Shown here in pieces: positions 1 to 7,944 of a DNA stretch of 64,000 nt (the stretch's first letter is position 1; the number at the start of each line of letters is the position of its first letter). The stretch covers positions 1 through 64,000 of the forward strand of contig JAIPBS010000004.1 in NCBI GenBank assembly GCA_021738625.1, read 5' to 3'. Under the pieces are notes generated by a model, which saw nothing but the letters and a program-made list of their open reading frames with translations, was not told the DNA's origin and did not search any database. This stretch comes from Bacteroidales bacterium (GTDB lineage: Bacteria; Bacteroidota; Bacteroidia; Bacteroidales; JAIOZK01). The translations under genes were made by a program, and so were the position numbers.

Positions 1-302
1 GACCACTTTCACACTGCAAATTAATAGAGCTTAACAGTGAACCGATCACTTGAAAGGACATTTTGTCGATGAAACGGCGCTTGATGAGTGATCGGGTCAC
101 TTTCCAGAAATTTGCCGGTGATTCGATTACTTGGGAATGTCATTTGATCAATGAAACGGCGCTTGATGAGTGATCGGGTCACTTTCCAGAAATTTGCCGG
201 TGATTCGATTACTTGGGAATGTCATTTGATCAATGAAACAGCAGTTGCTGAGTAATCGGACCACTTTTCCAAATTGGTTTAAGTGATCGGGTCACTTTCC
301 CA
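1..302. repeat. 82-bp tandem repeat array running off the left edge
   Basis: Two identical consecutive 82-bp units occupy 69-150 and 151-232. A diverged partial unit follows from 233, and a related half-unit precedes them at about 35-68. The phrase TGATCGGGTCACTTTCC occurs at 89, 171 and 284, with variants at 1-10 and around 252. No ORF of note covers the array, and it lies just after the stop of the flippase gene. Window start truncates it, so total copy number is unknown. There is no CRISPR-like repeat/unique-spacer pattern, because the whole 82 bp is conserved. Confidence 0.9.
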
Positions 303-1607
303 TCAATCCCTTCCCCGCTCCGTCTTCACCATTTTCCTCAGCTCTGTCCTCAATACCTGCCAGTCGTCTTTGCCGGGCAAGAACTCTTTTCCTTTTGCCC
401 CTGACATTTTTACAAACAGGATCAGATGATAGATCATAGAAGCCAGGTAGGCGGCAGAAGCGGCCAGGCCTGCGCCAATGATGCCCAGCCAGGGGATCAG
501 GATGAAAACGCCGGGAATGGTGATGAGCAATCCCCAGGCCGAAGAATACATATTGTATTTGGGCTTGCCCATGCCGCTGAAATAATGGGCAAAGATCATG
601 GAGGCTGAAATGGCCATCAGCCCGATGCTGAGGCTAAGGATGACCGGTTTCAATCCACCGAAATCTTCCCCGAAAACATAAGTGAAAACAGAGGAGGGGA
701 TGGCCAGGATCACCAGCAGGGCGATCAAAGTTACGAACAGGGTGAATTTTAAAAGTTGTATGCTTATGCGTTTGGCGTATTCCGGATCGCGGGTGTTGGA
801 AATCCTCGAGAATTGCACTAGTGAAATGCTTTGCCCGATGATGCGCAAACCCTCCGTTAGTTGAACCCCGGCGGAATAAACACCCAGCGCACCCACATTC
901 AGGTGGGATTTGATCACGAAAAAGCTGAAGCGCTTGTTCATCAGCTGAATGATGTTGGCGAACTGCCCCATGCTGCCAAAAGCAAGGATCTCTTTGATCA
1001 TGGCCCCCGGTTTTTCGGGTCTGGCCACTTTGATGTTTTTGAACAGCATCCCGAAACTTGTCAGGATGGAAAGCCCCAATGCAACGTAAAGGGCGATCAC
1101 ATAAGACATCACTTCATGTTTCCTGAAAACGAAGATCATCAGGGCCAATACAATGGCGGTGGTAACGATCTGCAGAGAAAACACCTGGTTGTATCGTTTG
1201 ATCTTTTCCAGTCCTACCAGGAAATTGTAGTTTGAAAGGCAAAGCGCATTCATAAAGGCCAGCAGCAATATGTGATGCTCATAACCTGTGGCAACTATGT
1301 CGGAATAAATGCCGGGAAAAAGTGCCATCAATCTGAAAATAAAGAAAAACAGCATTAAAACCACTATGGCCCAACTGTAGGAAACCAGCAGCAGTGAAAA
1401 CAGCTTTTTACGGCTGCTGAAATACACCAGTGCGCTGCCTCCCAAAAAATCGTTCAACAACAGGATTATGCTGATGTCGAGGATGATCAGGCTGATGGTG
1501 CCCACGCCCTCCTTACCCAGGTAGTTGGTTGTGATCCACAGGGTCAGCAGGGTGAGCAGGGCATTGAGCAGCCGGGTGCCGGTGGTGCCGAGGATCTTAG
1601 TCAGCAT
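303..1607 (-). CDS. Polysaccharide flippase (Wzx / oligosaccharide transporter family)
   Basis: The 434-residue protein is hydrophobic almost throughout, with about twelve predicted membrane segments. Its N-terminus (NALLTLLTLWITTNYLGKEG) is typical of the polysaccharide_synt/MATE-like flippases that move undecaprenyl-linked oligosaccharides across the inner membrane. Length fits the family (about 420-500). The start overlaps the 3' end of the upstream sugar-transferase gene by 11 nt, which indicates translational coupling in a minus-strand operon. Substrate cannot be read from sequence; an O-antigen or exopolysaccharide repeat unit is the natural inference. The 82-bp repeat array begins right after its stop. 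Confidence 0.88.
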   Translation of the reverse strand: MLTKILGTTGTRLLNALLTLLTLWITTNYLGKEGVGTISLIILDISIILLLNDFLGGSALVYFSSRKKLFSLLLVSYSWAIVVLMLFFFIFRLMALFPGIYSDIVATGYEHHILLLAFMNALCLSNYNFLVGLEKIKRYNQVFSLQIVTTAIVLALMIFVFRKHEVMSYVIALYVALGLSILTSFGMLFKNIKVARPEKPGAMIKEILAFGSMGQFANIIQLMNKRFSFFVIKSHLNVGALGVYSAGVQLTEGLRIIGQSISLVQFSRISNTRDPEYAKRISIQLLKFTLFVTLIALLVILAIPSSVFTYVFGEDFGGLKPVILSLSIGLMAISASMIFAHYFSGMGKPKYNMYSSAWGLLITIPGVFILIPWLGIIGAGLAASAAYLASMIYHLILFVKMSGAKGKEFLPGKDDWQVLRTELRKMVKTERGRD

Positions 1608-3321
1608 GGCTTTGTTGTTCTGTGTTTAGATGGAGCAATCTTTTGAATTTCCTGCCCAACTGGTACCAGAGGTTTTGCACCAGAAAAGCAAAACGTTTGC
1701 CGTCGATCACCGCCAGATCCCCTGTAAAGTTGAAGGTATGCAACCCACCGTCGAATTTCGTTCCCTGTATGGCTTTAATGCCGGATACTGTGATTTCTTT
1801 AAATTCAAAGGGGCTCAGTTTTTGAACCTGGTTGATCAGGATACGCTTACCATAAGTTTCGGCGCAGTCCTGGGCGGGACGGTAAAGTTGCCCGTTCATT
1901 CTGAAGAAACTTCCCCCAGGCCTTGCCGAGTGGATATCCGTCTTCACAGGGTTGTTGGCATGCGGCAGGTAAGGGCCTTCAAAATTTTCTGCATGGTAAA
2001 TGTAAAGATGAACGCTGGGCAGCCTTCTCTTTGTGAAGAAAAGATAAAACCGCCCGTCCTGTTCAATCAGGGTTGGATCCACGGCATCGATCCCGTCCAG
2101 CAAAACCCTGTCGAAAATAAAAGTCTCCTTTTCCTTATCAAAACGGTAAAGACGGATCTGGTTTTTTTCAAAGGTTTCGGGTATGCAATATATCTGATCC
2201 TTATGCCTGAACACAGAAGGGTAGGCCAGGTGAAAATCTTCACTGATGACGGGTTGGAATTCCGAAAACGATCTTTTGGCCGGATCGTAAGAACCCATAC
2301 TGATCCTTCCTTTTCGTTCCGGGTAGTGATAATCTTCGGCAAGGATAAATGTTTTGTTTTTGTGCTCAAAAATGAAGGGATCGGCCAGGAAGTGCTTTGC
2401 CAAGGATTTGGGATGCCAGGCTGCATCTTTCAATTGTATTTGTCCGTCATCGGAAATATGAGTTTCTGCCATGGCTATGTTCCAGTCTTCCACTTTGAAC
2501 AGCTCTTTTAGATGAAAACGTAATTTGTTTAAAATTAGCTTGCAGCAGAATCCAATGAACTGAAAATTGGAAGGTATGTGGTAAATCGGTGCTTCGCTTT
2601 GGCCCGGCCATGGGCTGAAAATACCGCTTCTGATCTCATTGCACAAAAGCACCGGCCAGGATGTGCTTTCGTAATACGCCTGGTCGATATTGGCCGAATA
2701 GCTGTGAAAGACGGTTTTGAAATAGCCTTTTTTCAGAATGACGCCGGCATCCAGCTTTTCGGTAAGCTTTTGAAGGATAACACCATTCACCGGGTCGTTT
2801 TTATAGATTTCCCAGAATGCCGGCGGACCGCCGCGGTATTTCTGCTCATCGTCGTGATGAAAGCTCCAGATACCGTATTTTGCCGCATCCAGGATTTCCC
2901 CTTTTAAAATATTGAAGCCGAAACGCAAAATAAAATCCAGGCAATGATCTTTGATCCGATCAATGTCTTTCTCTAAAAAGCTGTCGGTATGTTTTGTTTG
3001 TTTTGTCCGGCAGCGGATGGTTTCACATTCTTCGATGAGGGGATGGATCGACACCCGTTTCTTGGCTTTCGGGCGGAGCAGATAGCGGTTATAAAGATTA
3101 TAAAGCAACTTTTCCCAGGGATATGTCCTGAGTTTATTAAGAAAAGAGGTTTTATTGGGGATATTGTCATTCAGGATCAGCAGAGCTGCCTGGTTTCCAT
3201 CCTTGATCAGTTTTTCGATGCACAGGTATTGCCAGTGTTCGACCGTCAGGCTGTTCAGCATCAGCCCGAAGCGAAAGCTTTGTTGCTTCTGAATCTCTTC
3301 TTGTTTATGATTATCCGGCAT
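1597..3321 (-). CDS. Formyltransferase-like / beta-propeller glycan-modifying enzyme
   Basis: The 574-residue protein has two parts. Residues about 10-250 resemble the formyltransferase fold (LDFILRFGFNILKGEIL, then GIWSFHHDDEQKYRGGPPAF, where methionyl-tRNA and sugar formyltransferases carry the loop with N-x-H...P). Residues about 280-560 resemble the five-bladed, GH43-like propeller found at the N-terminus of plant glucosamine inositolphosphorylceramide transferases (runs such as HFLADPFIFEHKNKTFILAE and VDPTLIEQDGRFYLFF). There is no signal peptide, so it is probably cytoplasmic. It is translationally coupled to the downstream flippase, which suggests it modifies or adds a sugar during surface polysaccharide assembly. 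Whether it N-formylates an amino sugar or transfers a glycosyl group is not determined. Confidence 0.7.
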   Translation of the reverse strand: MPDNHKQEEIQKQQSFRFGLMLNSLTVEHWQYLCIEKLIKDGNQAALLILNDNIPNKTSFLNKLRTYPWEKLLYNLYNRYLLRPKAKKRVSIHPLIEECETIRCRTKQTKHTDSFLEKDIDRIKDHCLDFILRFGFNILKGEILDAAKYGIWSFHHDDEQKYRGGPPAFWEIYKNDPVNGVILQKLTEKLDAGVILKKGYFKTVFHSYSANIDQAYYESTSWPVLLCNEIRSGIFSPWPGQSEAPIYHIPSNFQFIGFCCKLILNKLRFHLKELFKVEDWNIAMAETHISDDGQIQLKDAAWHPKSLAKHFLADPFIFEHKNKTFILAEDYHYPERKGRISMGSYDPAKRSFSEFQPVISEDFHLAYPSVFRHKDQIYCIPETFEKNQIRLYRFDKEKETFIFDRVLLDGIDAVDPTLIEQDGRFYLFFTKRRLPSVHLYIYHAENFEGPYLPHANNPVKTDIHSARPGGSFFRMNGQLYRPAQDCAETYGKRILINQVQKLSPFEFKEITVSGIKAIQGTKFDGGLHTFNFTGDLAVIDGKRFAFLVQNLWYQLGRKFKRLLHLNTEQQSHAD

Positions 3322-3555
3322 GCAAGCGCATTTACAGGCAAATGTAAGATAAAATGTCTTTTACCAAAACCCTGCGAGCTTATGTTCATTAAAAAGTTTG
3401 AAGTTTGATCTTGCACTGGATGTTTGTGAATAAAACCCTCGTAGGATTGCCGGGGTGGGCTTTGTCCAAAAATCTGAAATCTGGAATTTAAAACCACGCT
3501 GGGCAATGAAAAGCCAGTTTTGAAATATTTTAATTATTAGCAAAAAAACCATCCA

Positions 3556-3843
3556 ATGGGCTACATGGGCTTCGGCATCCAAAGGTGGATTTACACCATG
3601 CGTCCGCGTAAACCCTTTTCAGGAAGGCGGCAGCGAGGGACGGGCATGGATCAGGATACACCGGCCCGAAATATGAACATTTCAGGCACTGCAATCCGCA
3701 TCCCCCAGCGTTTAAGAGAAAATATAAATCAAAGGATGAATGAAATGGGCCGAAAATGGTTGCTCGACCGAATATTTACCATGGCTTATGCAGCTATACT
3801 GATAGGGGTTGTGGTTTATGTATTGGTGAGATTTGTGTTCTAA
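3556..3843 (+). CDS. Small single-pass membrane protein, hypothetical
   Basis: The ORF encodes 95 residues: a basic N-terminal segment (RWIYTMRPRKPFSGRRQRG), a soluble middle and a C-terminal hydrophobic helix (YAAILIGVVVYVLVRFVF) that would anchor it in the inner membrane with the N-terminus cytoplasmic. It ends 50 bp before the LytS-type kinase gene on the same strand. Internal ATG codons, for example before DQDTPARN, are alternative starts. No family could be assigned. Clean layout and length speak for a real gene, but the evidence is only composition and position. Confidence 0.5.
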   Translation: MGYMGFGIQRWIYTMRPRKPFSGRRQRGTGMDQDTPARNMNISGTAIRIPQRLRENINQRMNEMGRKWLLDRIFTMAYAAILIGVVVYVLVRFVF

Positions 3844-3893
3844 CTTTAGAATGCAAAAAATAAACTACATTTGAAGCTTTATGTTTTAAAGCC
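3844..3893 (+). promoter_or_regulatory. Putative Bacteroidota promoter for the lytS/lytTR pair
   Basis: TACATTTG at 3866-3873 is an exact match to the Bacteroidota -7 consensus TAnnTTTG. A TTTA at 3845-3848 lies 17 nt upstream, at -33 element spacing (consensus TTTG). Predicted transcription would start near 3880, giving a leader of about 15 nt before the ATG at 3894. This is a pattern match only. Confidence 0.45.
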
Positions 3894-4961
3894 ATGAAAC
3901 CGGCAAAAGACATTTTGATCGGTCTAAACTTCAAACAAGTGCTTTGGGCTCAGTTTGCGGCCATCACCATTTGGTTCCTGATTTCGATCATTCAATGGGC
4001 CAATAATCCCAAAGGCAACCTGGGCATTTTAATACCAATCATTGTGAGGGGTGTCGAGGGCTTATCCATATGGGTTGCATCGGGTGTATTAGTGATCATA
4101 CTGAACGTCCTCCTTAAACGGGTCAGGCAACTCCTTGCCTTTATGCTGGTTTTCCTGATGATCTATCCGGTTGCTGTACTCGCCAATTTATTGTCAATTG
4201 GCATACGTTCGCTAATTGGATATTCGGCGCCACCCCTTGGAAATTTCTTTTTTGTGCATAGTCTGCATTTTTTTATTCCCTTATTGCTTATTCTTGTATT
4301 TGTTTCAATGCTCCACTTCAGGCACTCACTCCAAACTATGCGTATAAAGGCATTGCAGGCAGAATCCCTTTCCAGGGAGGCAAACTGGTTGATGCTGCGC
4401 TACCAGGTCAATCCCCATTTTTTATTTAACGCCCTGAATTCCATCAGGGGGCTGATCGGCCTGGATGATGAAAAGGCAAGAGAATCAATTACTGAAATGT
4501 CGGATTATTTTCGTTACAGTTTGTTTGTAAATGATAAAAGCTTGGTCAGTATAAAGGAAGAAATACAGGCTGTCAGGAGCTATCTCAATATTCAAAAAAT
4601 GCGATATGGCGAAAGGCTTGAATTCGAAATTTCAGAACAAGACAACATTTCTAAGTTTGTGATCCCGGTATTTGCCATACAAACACTTGTTGAAAATGCG
4701 GTTAAATATGGATTGAAAAGCACTGATGAAAAAGTGGCCGTCGAGCTTATGCTATTGAAATCCGGGGAGGATATAATGGTTGAGGTTATCAACACAGGCA
4801 GGCTGTTTCCTGCAAGCAATGAAGAAGGAACAGGTACCGGTCTGGAGAATTTAAGAAAACGTCTTGAAATAATTGATCCCGGAAATGAACTAAAACTTAA
4901 TCAGGAGGATGGAAAAGTGAAAGCCAGCATGATCATGAAAATCATTCCACCGGGAGTATGA
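3894..4961 (+). CDS. LytS-type sensor histidine kinase (His_kinase family)
   Basis: The 355-residue protein has four membrane helices in residues about 15-150 and no large periplasmic sensor. A coiled linker follows, then the His_kinase (PF06580) block NPHFLFNALNSIRGLIGL with the phospho-accepting His at residue 175. An HATPase_c domain follows, with VENAVKYGLK as N-box and GTGTGLENLRKRL as G-box. These kinases signal to LytTR-type response regulators, and the next gene is one, overlapping by ATGA (4958-4961). Signal input is probably membrane-embedded or from a partner protein. The downstream exported hydrolase genes are plausible targets. Confidence 0.9.
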   Translation: MKPAKDILIGLNFKQVLWAQFAAITIWFLISIIQWANNPKGNLGILIPIIVRGVEGLSIWVASGVLVIILNVLLKRVRQLLAFMLVFLMIYPVAVLANLLSIGIRSLIGYSAPPLGNFFFVHSLHFFIPLLLILVFVSMLHFRHSLQTMRIKALQAESLSREANWLMLRYQVNPHFLFNALNSIRGLIGLDDEKARESITEMSDYFRYSLFVNDKSLVSIKEEIQAVRSYLNIQKMRYGERLEFEISEQDNISKFVIPVFAIQTLVENAVKYGLKSTDEKVAVELMLLKSGEDIMVEVINTGRLFPASNEEGTGTGLENLRKRLEIIDPGNELKLNQEDGKVKASMIMKIIPPGV

Positions 4962-5680
4962 AGACCTGGGATACCATAATCGTAGATGACGAACCACTGG
5001 CCAGGTGGGAAATGCAACGGTTGCTTGAACCTTTTGGTCAAATTCGGGTTGTTGGTGAAGCTGCTTCGGTAGCGGAAGCAAATGAGCTCATCAATAGATA
5101 CACACCTGACCTTTTATTTCTTGATATTGATCTGGGTACGCAAACCGGATTCGACCTGATTGATCAAATCAATAAAAAATTCCATGTGATCTTCGTCACC
5201 GCTTATGATGAATATGCAATCAGGGCTTTTCAGGTAAACGCCCTTGATTATCTTTTAAAGCCCGTGAATCCTGAACGTCTGAACGAAAGCATTTCCAGGT
5301 TGGGTCATCCTCACCGGGATGATCCGGGTTTTTTATTAAAACCGCAGGACCGGCTTTTGATCAGCCAGAGAAATGCTTCATGTTTTATTCGGGTTGCGGA
5401 TATCTCGATTATTGAGGCGAGGGGGGATTATACATTCGTTTATACCCAAGATGGGAAAACAGGATTGACTCATCAGACAATGAAAAGGTGGATGGAACGC
5501 CTGCCTGCCGATTTGTTCCTTCAGGTCCACCGCTCTTACATAATTAATCTCGAAATGGTAAGTGAGGTGATAAAAAAGCCAGATGGAAATTCATACATCA
5601 TAATGAAAAAAACGGCAAATGAAATTCCTGTGAGCCGCACACAGCTTAGTAACATTCGAAAACGTTTCCTTCCCGGTTGA
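4958..5680 (+). CDS. LytTR-family response regulator
   Basis: The 240-residue protein consists of a receiver domain (residues 4-120) with acidic pocket DDE near residue 9 and the phospho-acceptor in LLFLDIDLG (Asp56). The conserved Lys is in LDYLLKPVNP. A LytTR DNA-binding domain follows (about 135-238; typical phrases IEARGDYTFVYT and VHRSYIINLEMV). Overlap with the kinase gene indicates a cognate pair. LytTR proteins bind pairs of short direct repeats about two helical turns apart. Exactly such a pair begins at this gene's stop codon, upstream of the exported hydrolase genes. Confidence 0.92.
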   Translation: MKTWDTIIVDDEPLARWEMQRLLEPFGQIRVVGEAASVAEANELINRYTPDLLFLDIDLGTQTGFDLIDQINKKFHVIFVTAYDEYAIRAFQVNALDYLLKPVNPERLNESISRLGHPHRDDPGFLLKPQDRLLISQRNASCFIRVADISIIEARGDYTFVYTQDGKTGLTHQTMKRWMERLPADLFLQVHRSYIINLEMVSEVIKKPDGNSYIIMKKTANEIPVSRTQLSNIRKRFLPG

Positions 5681-5713
5681 TTCGTCGAATATTACCACCA
5701 TTCGTCGAAAATA
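5680..5713 (+). promoter_or_regulatory. Phased direct repeats, candidate LytTR operator
   Basis: ATTCGTCGAA occurs at 5680-5689 and identically at 5700-5709, start-to-start distance 20 bp, close to two DNA turns on the same face. It lies in the only gap (5681-5771) between the LytTR gene and the four exported genes. A near-consensus -7 element TAAATTTT is at 5756-5763, just before the ATG at 5772. Known LytTR sites are paired direct repeats of about 9-10 bp with similar spacing. That this LytTR protein binds here is inference. Confidence 0.55.
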
Positions 5714-5771
5714 TAAGCGAATGATTAAGTTAAAAATGCAAGTTTGCAGGCATGATAAATTTTAGGCACTC

Positions 5772-6791
5772 ATGAAAGTTAACCCTGTTTTTTTTGGCGT
5801 ATTTGTATTGGGGATGCTATTGGTAAATACAAAAGCGAATTCGCAGCAGAATGTCTTTGATAGTTTGTTTGCAAAGGTTGACAGCCTTGCGAAGAATGGA
5901 CTGTATTATGAGGCACTTGGTCTGATCACCGGTCTACAACCCCAATATGCAGACAATTGGTTTGAGCTTTCAAAAGAGAAAATATATCTCAACGAGAAGC
6001 TGGGCCATAATGAAGAAAATCTCACAATTTTCAGGAACGGGCACCAAAAGGGATGGTTTTATTTTATCCATCCTGCATTGGCAAAGTATGATCCTTACAA
6101 AGAACTGCCGGGTTTTGATTCCATAGCATGGAAAGACATGGAGTTAAGGGAAGCGGCTTTAATTGATTCCCGAACCATTTATGAAGTAGAGCAGCCGTGC
6201 AATTGTTGCATGGGCAAAAGTCATCCTGTAATGCTGATTTTCCATGGGGGTGGCAGTAACCTGGCCAGGGTGAAAGAACACTGGCATTCGCCCATTTTGG
6301 ATTCATGCTTTATCAATATTTATTTGCAGTCATACAGGCATTATGATTCACAAACTTATGGGTGGCGCTCCGGCGATCCCCGGGCTGATGAGGACATTAG
6401 GAATATACTAAGAGATGTAATACAGAAATATGATGTTGATACCAATGCCATTTACCTATCGGGGATTTCGGCAGGTGGGACATATGCGCTTGATATTCTG
6501 CTTCGAAATGTAATGCCGGCAAAGGGTGGACTGCTGTTTTGCCCGGGTATGCCCTATCAGTTCGAAGAATTGTATAAAAATGAAAAGCTTAATTTTGACT
6601 TCACGCTATATATGGTGGGCGGTGAATATGATTTTTATCTTGAAAAACAGAAAATGATGCTTCCTGTTTTCAAAGAAGCAAAACTACATTACCTGCATGT
6701 TATCGTGCCAGGTTTGGATCACCGGTACCCACCGGATGAAGACTATTATATTGATGAAGCCTTGAAGTATTTTTTTAATCAATCACCATGA
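5772..6791 (+). CDS. Exported alpha/beta-hydrolase (esterase/PHB-depolymerase-like)
   Basis: The 339-residue protein has an N-terminal signal peptide (cleavage likely near ANS/QQN) and about 110 residues of helical N-terminal region. An alpha/beta-hydrolase domain follows: oxyanion-hole motif LIFHGGG (His158), nucleophile elbow GISAGG (Ser233) and a C-terminal acid/His pair in GLDHRYPP (His317). The pattern is that of secreted esterases related to polyhydroxybutyrate depolymerase and feruloyl esterase families. A CNCC cluster just before the first strand is unusual. The stop overlaps the start of the C45 gene by 4 nt, so the two are co-translated. Substrate unknown; cleavage of an ester- or thioester-linked acyl group is possible. 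Confidence 0.8.
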   Translation: MKVNPVFFGVFVLGMLLVNTKANSQQNVFDSLFAKVDSLAKNGLYYEALGLITGLQPQYADNWFELSKEKIYLNEKLGHNEENLTIFRNGHQKGWFYFIHPALAKYDPYKELPGFDSIAWKDMELREAALIDSRTIYEVEQPCNCCMGKSHPVMLIFHGGGSNLARVKEHWHSPILDSCFINIYLQSYRHYDSQTYGWRSGDPRADEDIRNILRDVIQKYDVDTNAIYLSGISAGGTYALDILLRNVMPAKGGLLFCPGMPYQFEELYKNEKLNFDFTLYMVGGEYDFYLEKQKMMLPVFKEAKLHYLHVIVPGLDHRYPPDEDYYIDEALKYFFNQSP

Positions 6792-7939
6792 AAGGAAAAT
6801 TATATTTACTGATCGTATTGTCGCTGTTGCTTTTTGCCTGCAATCCCGAGAGCTATATTGATAAAAGAAATAATCTTACAATTTTGCACTTATTTGGGAG
6901 CCCTTATGAACGGGGCTTCGACCATGGCAAATTGTTAAAGCCACAAATTGATTCCATCATCAAAAGATGGATGATTGAAGTTGAGAACACCTACCATCAG
7001 GATTTCGAGGGAGCTATAGAGGTTTTTTCTAACAATACCACTTTCAGAGATACCGTGGGTCGCTATCATCAAGAGATTATAGAGGAAATCGAAGGGATTG
7101 CTGATGGTAGTGGGCAGGCATACGAAACCATGTTGGCTTTTCAGATGAGTGAGGAAATTGAGGCTTTTGCGGAGGAGCTTGCCGAAGGACATTGCACCGC
7201 AATCAGCGTGAACAAAACAGATACGACTCCTACCATACTCGCACAGAATATGGATCCGCCACCATGGATGCATGGAGCCCCAACCTTACTGCACATCTAT
7301 GACGATGATAAGGAATTGTATGTTTATACTGTCCCTGGGTTTATCGGCCTAGACGGAATGAACTCGAAAGGCATTGGGATTGCCTTTAATGGCATTTCCA
7401 TGTTGAGTCACTCCAGGGAGGGATTGCCGGTTTCCTTTATTGTTAGAGGGGTGTTGGATTGCACATCCGAAGCTGCAGCATACAGATATATCGAGCAGGT
7501 ACCGATTGGCGTGCCACAGTGTTTTACTATTGGCGGTCCGAAAGAGGCCCGGTGTTATGAGTGTTCACCGAATGAAAAACAAATTTTTTATCCTTTTGAT
7601 GAAAAGAACATTAGCTTCCATACCAACTTCTCATTAGCCAATCGGGATTTCAACCAATACTATATAGATTTGTTAGCTGAATATGGACGCACGGTGGATG
7701 ACCCCTATTTTTGTCCGCGCTACTTTTTGTTATATGATAAAATTGAGGAATGCGATCGTCAATTAAATGCAGTAATGATTAAGGAATTACTGAGCCTGAC
7801 TGTACCAGAAATTCATCCCATATCCAATAACAATACCTACGGATGTCTTGTTATGGGGCTGTCTGAACACCCTGTACTGCATATCGCGGCGGGAAAACCG
7901 AACGAAACCGAATTTATCAGACTTTCCTTTGATGAATAA
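6788..7939 (+). CDS. C45-family acyltransferase/amidase lipoprotein (AAT-like Ntn hydrolase)
   Basis: The 383-residue product begins with a lipoprotein signal (lipobox LLFAC, lipidated Cys near residue 18). The family signature GSPYERGFDHGKLL matches the acyl-CoA:6-aminopenicillanate acyltransferase (PF03417, peptidase C45) N-terminal region. GHCTAIS provides the autoproteolytic Gly-Cys site, so Cys136 would become the N-terminal nucleophile of the beta chain; AQNMDPP corresponds to the family's N-x-D strand. Such enzymes hydrolyse or transfer acyl groups on amides. It overlaps the esterase gene upstream and precedes the solenoid gene by 5 nt. Lipidation places it at the periplasmic or outer-membrane surface. 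Physiological substrate unknown. Confidence 0.85.
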   Translation: MKGKLYLLIVLSLLLFACNPESYIDKRNNLTILHLFGSPYERGFDHGKLLKPQIDSIIKRWMIEVENTYHQDFEGAIEVFSNNTTFRDTVGRYHQEIIEEIEGIADGSGQAYETMLAFQMSEEIEAFAEELAEGHCTAISVNKTDTTPTILAQNMDPPPWMHGAPTLLHIYDDDKELYVYTVPGFIGLDGMNSKGIGIAFNGISMLSHSREGLPVSFIVRGVLDCTSEAAAYRYIEQVPIGVPQCFTIGGPKEARCYECSPNEKQIFYPFDEKNISFHTNFSLANRDFNQYYIDLLAEYGRTVDDPYFCPRYFLLYDKIEECDRQLNAVMIKELLSLTVPEIHPISNNNTYGCLVMGLSEHPVLHIAAGKPNETEFIRLSFDE

Positions 7940-7944
7940 TTGTA

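Noticed and set aside
69-232. 82-bp tandem units considered as a CRISPR array
   Set aside because: The entire 82 bp is conserved between units, with no conserved-repeat/unique-spacer alternation, and no cas genes are present.
1630-2511. 293-residue + strand ORF
   Set aside because: It lies wholly antisense to the formyltransferase-like/propeller gene, which has recognisable domains and operon coupling; the + strand translation has none.
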